From an uncultured Pirellulaceae bacterium (GTDB taxonomy: Bacteria > Planctomycetota > Planctomycetia > Pirellulales > Pirellulaceae): a stretch of DNA of 10,406 nt. Positions 6,592 to 10,406 of this stretch are shown here, in pieces. Position 1 is the stretch's first letter. Every line of letters starts with the position of its first letter. Location of the stretch: positions 1 to 10,406 of the forward strand of contig CAKQNH010000094.1 in assembly GCA_934255105.1 (NCBI GenBank), given 5' to 3'. The notes under the pieces are model-generated. The model was not told the DNA's origin. It saw only the letters and a program-made list of their open reading frames with translations, and searched no databases. The position numbers and the translations under genes are program-made.

Positions 6592-8394
6592 TTAGCTGCC
6601 GACGGGTTCGTTGGGACGCGAGGTGGTGCGACTGCCGGTCTGCGGCTGGATTGGTTGCTGCGAACTGCGCCAGCCATCGATCACGCCGCTCACTCGTTCC
6701 GCCACGGCTAGAGCTGCAGCGCGATGCACCGCCGGGGATGACTGTTTGGCCATGGCCTCCTCACCCTCCCCTTCGGCACTATGTGCTTCAGCATGATGCA
6801 TTTCCGCAGGCCGCGCTGCAGGGCGAGCGCCCGCTCGACGATCCGCTCGACGATCTACTATACCGCCGCCGACTGCAGGGTGGGTAACCGTGCTATGCGC
6901 TGTCGGGCTGGCGATCGGGCTGGCGGCGGCGTGAGAGGCTGCACTAGCTTGGCTGCCAGCCAGAGCATCGCGATCCGATGCGCGACGGCCGGCCAATCCG
7001 CTGTAGTCAAAGCGACGGCGACCGAAGCCACCTCCGCCATCGAGCGGCGTGAGCAAGAGGACGATCCCCAGGCCGAAGAACAGGCCGCTGACAGTAGCGC
7101 CAGCCAAAATTGTAGTGCGACCTGGCCCAATCGGCTTCTCGCCCAATTGGGGTTTGTCCAGGCGCGTGATCAAGCTGGATGTTAGTGCCGCGTCGCGCGA
7201 TGCTCGGGCCTGCACCAATTCTCGCTCGGCCTCCTGCAGTTGTAGATTGCGCGACCTAACTTCGCTGGCGACGTTGGAGTACTCCGCGCGAATGCGGGCA
7301 ATTTTCTCCAGTCGCTCTTCCAACAGCGAGCCCTGGGCGTTGAGCTTGGCGACTCGCTCGAGAGCGATATCGCGATCTTTGCTCAACGTCTGTATGGATA
7401 GCCCGAGTTCAGTGCGCAGTTGTTCTCGCAGGTTGGCCTCCGCTTGCTGCGAGGCGACCACCAGCGGATGCGAAGTCGTATAGCGCCCTTGCATTTGGCT
7501 GGTAGTGATTGTGGCATTGGCCAGCCCATCGCGCAGCGTCTTCAGCCCAGTTTGGCTGTTGACTAGCGAGGAGGGAGTGAGCAGCAATTGATCCGGATTC
7601 TGGTGTGACTGAATGGCCATTTGCAGATCGGTTTTAATCTGCTGCAATTGCAAGTCGGCTTGTCGCAGTTCCGATTTGATCGTATCGAGCACTTGGCGAG
7701 TCCCGCTGCCGCCCGAATTGGCGTCGGTCATTCCGCGCAGGTCGCTCAGGTCTGCCCCGGCGGTCGTCTCCATCTGCGTCAAGTGCTCGGTCACCTTCTG
7801 CAATTGCTCTCGAGCCGCCAGGTGGGCGGTTTGCAGTTCCGCCAACACTCCATCGGCGCGCGCCTGGCGGATTTGCTGCAAGCGATTTTCGAGCGCATTG
7901 CAGACAGCTAGGTTGAGCTTAATGGCGCGCTGCGGGGAGTGATTCTTGACGTCCAGGTAGATCACTTCAGTAGTACCCAGTTCCGCGCCACGCGGTGCGC
8001 GGACTTGAACACCATTGCGGGCAAGATCGTCGATCTCGGAGCTCGTAAAAGGCCGGTTGCCCCAGAGCCAGGACGACCAGCTTGGTTCGCGTCCCAATTC
8101 GGTCAGCGCATCTTGTAGCACTTGGGCGTTGCGAGCCATCTCCAGGATGGTTTCCTGAGCGGCCTTCATCTCCGTTTGACTTTGAAAGCGGCCTAGTCGC
8201 ATGACTGCACCGTTAGCTTCATCGCGGACGATCAGCGCCTGCGAGGCGACCCAGGTATCCGCCTTGAGAAACACCACATAAAACAGACCGACGACAGCAA
8301 ATAGGGTGGTGGTCGCGATCCACAGGGTGCGCCACTGCCAATAGGAAACAGCCAACTTGACCAATTGTGGATTGTTTATCTTCGGGAGTTGCAT
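6592..8394 (-). CDS. Wzz/GumC-like polysaccharide chain-length determinant protein, no kinase domain
   Basis: Predicted 600-residue inner-membrane protein. It has a first transmembrane helix at about 21-44 (TLWIATTTLFAVVGLFYVVF) and a Wzz-type periplasmic start (KADTWVASQALIVRDEANGA). Long Gln/Glu/Arg-rich coiled coils span about 150-260 and 300-400. Before the second helix (about 428-449) lies DKPQLGEKPIGPGRTTI, the Pro-rich approach typical of polysaccharide co-polymerases. The remaining 149 or so residues form a low-complexity Ala/Arg/His/Ser tail with no Walker motifs, so the tyrosine-kinase half of BY-kinase fusions is missing. The family controls chain length or export of exopolysaccharide or O-antigen. 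I use ATG 8394 (MQLPKINNPQLVKLAVSYWQWR). It lacks a Shine-Dalgarno site, and the frame stays open for 116 codons upstream, but that part includes the 16-bp tandem repeat and has no family features. It is divergent from the HPRT and glycosyltransferase genes, which fits a polysaccharide locus. Confidence 0.88.
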   Translation of the reverse strand: MQLPKINNPQLVKLAVSYWQWRTLWIATTTLFAVVGLFYVVFLKADTWVASQALIVRDEANGAVMRLGRFQSQTEMKAAQETILEMARNAQVLQDALTELGREPSWSSWLWGNRPFTSSEIDDLARNGVQVRAPRGAELGTTEVIYLDVKNHSPQRAIKLNLAVCNALENRLQQIRQARADGVLAELQTAHLAAREQLQKVTEHLTQMETTAGADLSDLRGMTDANSGGSGTRQVLDTIKSELRQADLQLQQIKTDLQMAIQSHQNPDQLLLTPSSLVNSQTGLKTLRDGLANATITTSQMQGRYTTSHPLVVASQQAEANLREQLRTELGLSIQTLSKDRDIALERVAKLNAQGSLLEERLEKIARIRAEYSNVASEVRSRNLQLQEAERELVQARASRDAALTSSLITRLDKPQLGEKPIGPGRTTILAGATVSGLFFGLGIVLLLTPLDGGGGFGRRRFDYSGLAGRRASDRDALAGSQASAASHAAASPIASPTAHSTVTHPAVGGGIVDRRADRRAGARPAARPAEMHHAEAHSAEGEGEEAMAKQSSPAVHRAAALAVAERVSGVIDGWRSSQQPIQPQTGSRTTSRPNEPVGS

Positions 8395-8712
8395 GGCTTG
8401 TCCGGCGGTTTCGAAAGACGTGACGAACCTGGGGCAGTACAAGTGGTCGGTTTGGAAGAGCCTGTCGGTGCCGACTGCTGCCGAAACCGTCTGCTGCCGA
8501 AACCGTCCGCTGTCGAAAGGTAGCCCACGAACAGGCTTCGATGGGTAGCCAACGGTGCAGCCTGCCGAAAAAGAGAGGAGCCAACAAAGTTTGCGGAGGA
8601 CCGTTCCGATATTTCCGAGTATTCCGTCGATGCGTGCAGCCCACATCGTGAACCCAAGCACCACCGGTCGCCAAATTGCACCCCTCAAGGTACATTTCAA
8701 CATAGTACATAG
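8395..8712. other. Divergent intergenic region, 318 bp
   Basis: This region lies between the chain-length gene (leftward) and the HPRT gene (rightward), so it should carry both promoters. It contains three tandem 16-bp units, GCTGCCGAAACCGTCT (8477-8492), a one-base variant (8493-8508) and a decayed third (8509-8524). A bulged hairpin follows at 8524-8545. A weak rightward -35-like TTGCAC sits at 8676-8681, but no convincing -10 partner can be named. The minus frame is open throughout, but nothing in it looks like a conserved protein. Confidence 0.5.
8477..8524. repeat. Tandem 16-bp repeat, about three copies
   Basis: Units at 8477-8492, 8493-8508 and 8509-8524; the first two differ at one base, and the third is diverged after GCTG. 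It is located in the divergent promoter region, closer to the chain-length gene. Confidence 0.75.
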
Positions 8713-9306
8713 ATGTCTCTTCCTACCCGATGCGCGCGTCACCGCACTAGTTTCCTGCAGGAGCAGCTTAGTCCCGTGAGAACCCTGTTAACCGAAACGA
8801 GTCTCCGCGAAGGGGTCGACCGCGTGGCACAAGCCGTCACCGAGCGCTATCGGGATACGCCGCTGACCGTCGTCGCGGTCATGACCGGCAGTTTGGTGTT
8901 TCTGTCCGATTTGATCCGCCGCTTGAATATGCCCATTCGCGTCAGTCTGATCCAAGCCAGCAGCTATCGCGGGGGCACCGAACCGGAGACATTGTGGATC
9001 CGCGACGATATGATGCTGGATGTGGCCGGGCGACAAGTGTTGGTGATCGACGACATCTTCGATACGGGGGCGACCTTGCAAGCCGTGCTGCAGTGCATTC
9101 GAGAAATGCAGCCCGAGAGTGTGGCGAGCGCGGTGCTGCTGCAGAAGCTGGGACAGCAGAAAGTCGAAATGCTGCCCGATTTCATAGCCTTCAAGATTCC
9201 CAATGAGTTCGTGGTGGGCTATGGTTTAGATTATCAAGATCTATATCGCAACCTCCCCTACTTGGCCGCCTTAGAGCCAAGCGAAATCGCGGCTATCACC
9301 GTTTGA
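8713..9306 (+). CDS. hpt: Hypoxanthine phosphoribosyltransferase
   Basis: Predicted purine-salvage enzyme that transfers the ribose-5-phosphate of PRPP to hypoxanthine or guanine. The PRPP-binding motif VLVIDDIFDTGAT is at 109-121, the flexible-loop segment SSYRGGT at 83-89, and AVMTGSLVFLSDLIRR (55-70) matches the PPi-loop region. The end FVVGYGLDYQDLYRNLPYLAAL (166-187) is the usual HPRT C-terminus. The ATG at 8713 gives 197 residues but has no Shine-Dalgarno site, and its first 21 residues are unlike the family. A GTG at 8776 gives 176 residues beginning VRTLLTETSLREGV, the normal family start, with CAGGAG 12 nt upstream, so it may be the true start. The glycosyltransferase gene follows after 16 bp, so the two are probably co-transcribed; a functional link between them is not evident. 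Confidence 0.92.
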   Translation: MSLPTRCARHRTSFLQEQLSPVRTLLTETSLREGVDRVAQAVTERYRDTPLTVVAVMTGSLVFLSDLIRRLNMPIRVSLIQASSYRGGTEPETLWIRDDMMLDVAGRQVLVIDDIFDTGATLQAVLQCIREMQPESVASAVLLQKLGQQKVEMLPDFIAFKIPNEFVVGYGLDYQDLYRNLPYLAALEPSEIAAITV

Positions 9307-9322
9307 ACGTCGAGCCTCACGC

Positions 9323-10406
9323 ATGAAACCACGTCGACGAGTCCTGGTTATCGCGCGGCACTTTTGGCCCGCCACCAACGATGATACGTTGCGATTGTCG
9401 CATTGGATTCAGCACCTGCGGAGCGTTGGGACGGATGCCGTGGTGGCTACTCCGCGCTGGAACCGCGCCTGGCCTCGACGCATCGTGTGCGACGAAGTAG
9501 CCATCCAGCGCATCGACAATCCGCCAACCCATACGCTGCGCTGGGGTCGTTACTCGCGACAGTTGGGAGAGTGGATCGCCAGTGTGGCCAACGATTTCGA
9601 TGCGCTCTATTGCGATTCGATCGAAAGTGAAACCGCCGCCATCTTCAGCTTGCCCGAAGTGCAGCGGTTGCCCTTGATGTTGCGTTATAGCTCAGCGTCT
9701 GCGTCCGGCCAGGCACCTGTGCCATCCGCGCCGCTTGCAACGCCGCTTGCAACGCCGCTTGCAACATTGCCACCGGCGATGGACAGTAAGACGCTGGCTG
9801 TGGTGCGCCGAGCCAGTGTGGTGCTAGCCGCCGATGCGGCCAGCGGGCGGCAACTGCTGGCCGCGGGCATCTCCAAAACGACTATTGTGCGTATGCCTCA
9901 GAGCCTTGGCAGTAGTTGTGATCGCAGCTCGCAAGCCCGCAGCCGCGCTCGACAGATACTTGGAAATGCCAATCACGATTTATTTGCCCGGACCCAAGAC
10001 CGCGTGGTGGTTTGTCCCGGAGAAATGACGCGGCAGTGGCAGATCATGCAGTTGATCCATGAGCTGGCACCGCTGATCGAGGCGCACCGATCCCTGCGAT
10101 TATGGCTGCTGGGCGATGGGCCGCTGCGGGGCGCTATCTATGAAGCCTTGCGTCACGAGGGGCTGCACCGCGTGGTAGCCATGCCGGGTCTGTTCACCGA
10201 CATGCAAGAGATCTTTCAAGCCGCCGACCTGTGCATCCTGCCTGCACCGGGATTGGGACTGGGGTGGCTACTACCCACATGCATTCGCAGTGGCGTGCCA
10301 GTGCTGGTCAGCGACAGCCCCGAAGCTCGGCGTCAGCTTGGCGCAGCCGCCGATGAACTGTCTTATGCTGCGGCGGAACCTCTCGCGCTGCGCCAACGAG
10401 TAGCAC
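9323..10406 (+). CDS. GT4-like glycosyltransferase, C-terminus cut by window edge
   Basis: The frame is open from ATG 9323 to the last base (361 codons), so the product is partial at its C-terminus. The start RRRVLVIARHFWPATNDDTLRL is the typical N-terminal Rossmann strand of GT-B enzymes. The second Rossmann domain shows LRLWLLGDGPLR (a donor-binding strand and loop). It continues with VVAMPGLFTDMQEIFQAADLCILPAP, then GLGLGWLLPTCIRSGVPVLVSDSPE, which corresponds to the nucleotide-sugar site. In canonical GT4 enzymes this last part carries the EX7E pair; aligned on SGVPV, both Glu positions read as Leu and Thr. A Pro/Ala linker near residue 137-148 contains a 12-bp triple repeat (PLAT repeats). 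It is probably co-transcribed with the HPRT gene. A surface-polysaccharide role fits the divergent Wzz-like gene; donor and acceptor are unknown. Confidence 0.82.
   Translation, partial: MKPRRRVLVIARHFWPATNDDTLRLSHWIQHLRSVGTDAVVATPRWNRAWPRRIVCDEVAIQRIDNPPTHTLRWGRYSRQLGEWIASVANDFDALYCDSIESETAAIFSLPEVQRLPLMLRYSSASASGQAPVPSAPLATPLATPLATLPPAMDSKTLAVVRRASVVLAADAASGRQLLAAGISKTTIVRMPQSLGSSCDRSSQARSRARQILGNANHDLFARTQDRVVVCPGEMTRQWQIMQLIHELAPLIEAHRSLRLWLLGDGPLRGAIYEALRHEGLHRVVAMPGLFTDMQEIFQAADLCILPAPGLGLGWLLPTCIRSGVPVLVSDSPEARRQLGAAADELSYAAAEPLALRQRVA
9731..9766 (+). repeat. In-frame 12-bp triple repeat in the glycosyltransferase gene
   Basis: CCGCTTGCAACG at 9731-9742 and 9743-9754, and with a final A at 9755-9766. 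It encodes three PLAT units in a Pro/Ala-rich linker. Copy number changes would keep the frame. Confidence 0.85.

Noticed and set aside
7049..7483. Plus-strand ORFs antisense to the chain-length gene (also 7613-7942)
   Set aside because: They are Ser/Arg/Cys-rich translations opposite a coiled-coil gene with strong codon structure, typical antisense shadows.
8676..8706. Sigma-70-like promoter for the HPRT gene
   Set aside because: TTGCAC is a fair -35, but the hexamers at 17-19 bp spacing are poor -10 matches, so I do not annotate it.
8395..8742. 116-residue N-terminal extension of the chain-length protein, with a lipobox-like SAGC
   Set aside because: It overlaps the divergent HPRT start, contains the tandem repeat and lacks family features. 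The lipobox lacks the usual hydrophobic residue at -3, and a lipoprotein signal would be misplaced before a Wzz helix.

Overview
The window looks like chromosomal DNA from a planctomycete, most plausibly a member of the Pirellulales. The strongest pointers are two tandem DUF1559 genes with an N-terminal prepilin-type segment ([11 protein letters not shown]), a lineage-expanded family in Planctomycetota. They are supported by a NatA/NatB-type ABC transporter whose permease is fused to a CPBP protease, and by intergenic space full of short palindromic and tandem repeats. No rRNA, tRNA, CRISPR array, phage or transposase gene was recognised.

Layout. Bases 1-2613 hold two paralogous minus-strand DUF1559 genes (121-1185 and 1501-2613). 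Each is followed by the same roughly 120 bp 3' flank, which carries a hairpin, so the duplicated unit includes gene plus 3' flank at an offset of exactly 1380 bp. Bases 2614-3151 contain no convincing intact gene. They hold a strong minus-strand terminator (2747-2780), a degenerate second copy of the permease 3' end (2790-2888), a twin palindrome (2912-2955) and a doubtful short ORF.

Bases 3152-6397 are a minus-strand transporter pair: an ABC ATPase (5633-6397) upstream of a fused ABC-2 permease/CPBP protease (3152-5482). A tandem repeat of about 32 bp lies between them and supplies the last codons of the ATPase. Bases 6398-6591 hold a 15-bp triple repeat and a long imperfect hairpin. Bases 6592-8394 encode a Wzz/GumC-like polysaccharide chain-length protein without a kinase domain, with a long low-complexity C-terminal tail.

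After a 318-bp divergent intergenic region, the plus strand carries a hypoxanthine phosphoribosyltransferase (8713-9306). It is followed 16 bp later by a GT4-like glycosyltransferase that runs off the right edge (9323-10406).

Functionally, the Wzz-like protein and the glycosyltransferase suggest a cell-surface polysaccharide neighbourhood, with the purine-salvage gene as an apparent housekeeping companion. The ATPase and permease form an export system of the Na+/drug (NatAB-like) type, substrate unknown. The DUF1559 pair are probably secreted or pseudopilin-like surface proteins of unknown function. No complete, clearly new defence or mobile system is visible. The most unusual aspects are how repeats shape gene ends here: the duplicated permease tail, the repeat-derived ATPase C-terminus and the duplicated 3' flank. 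The apparent loss of both EX7E glutamates in the glycosyltransferase is also notable.
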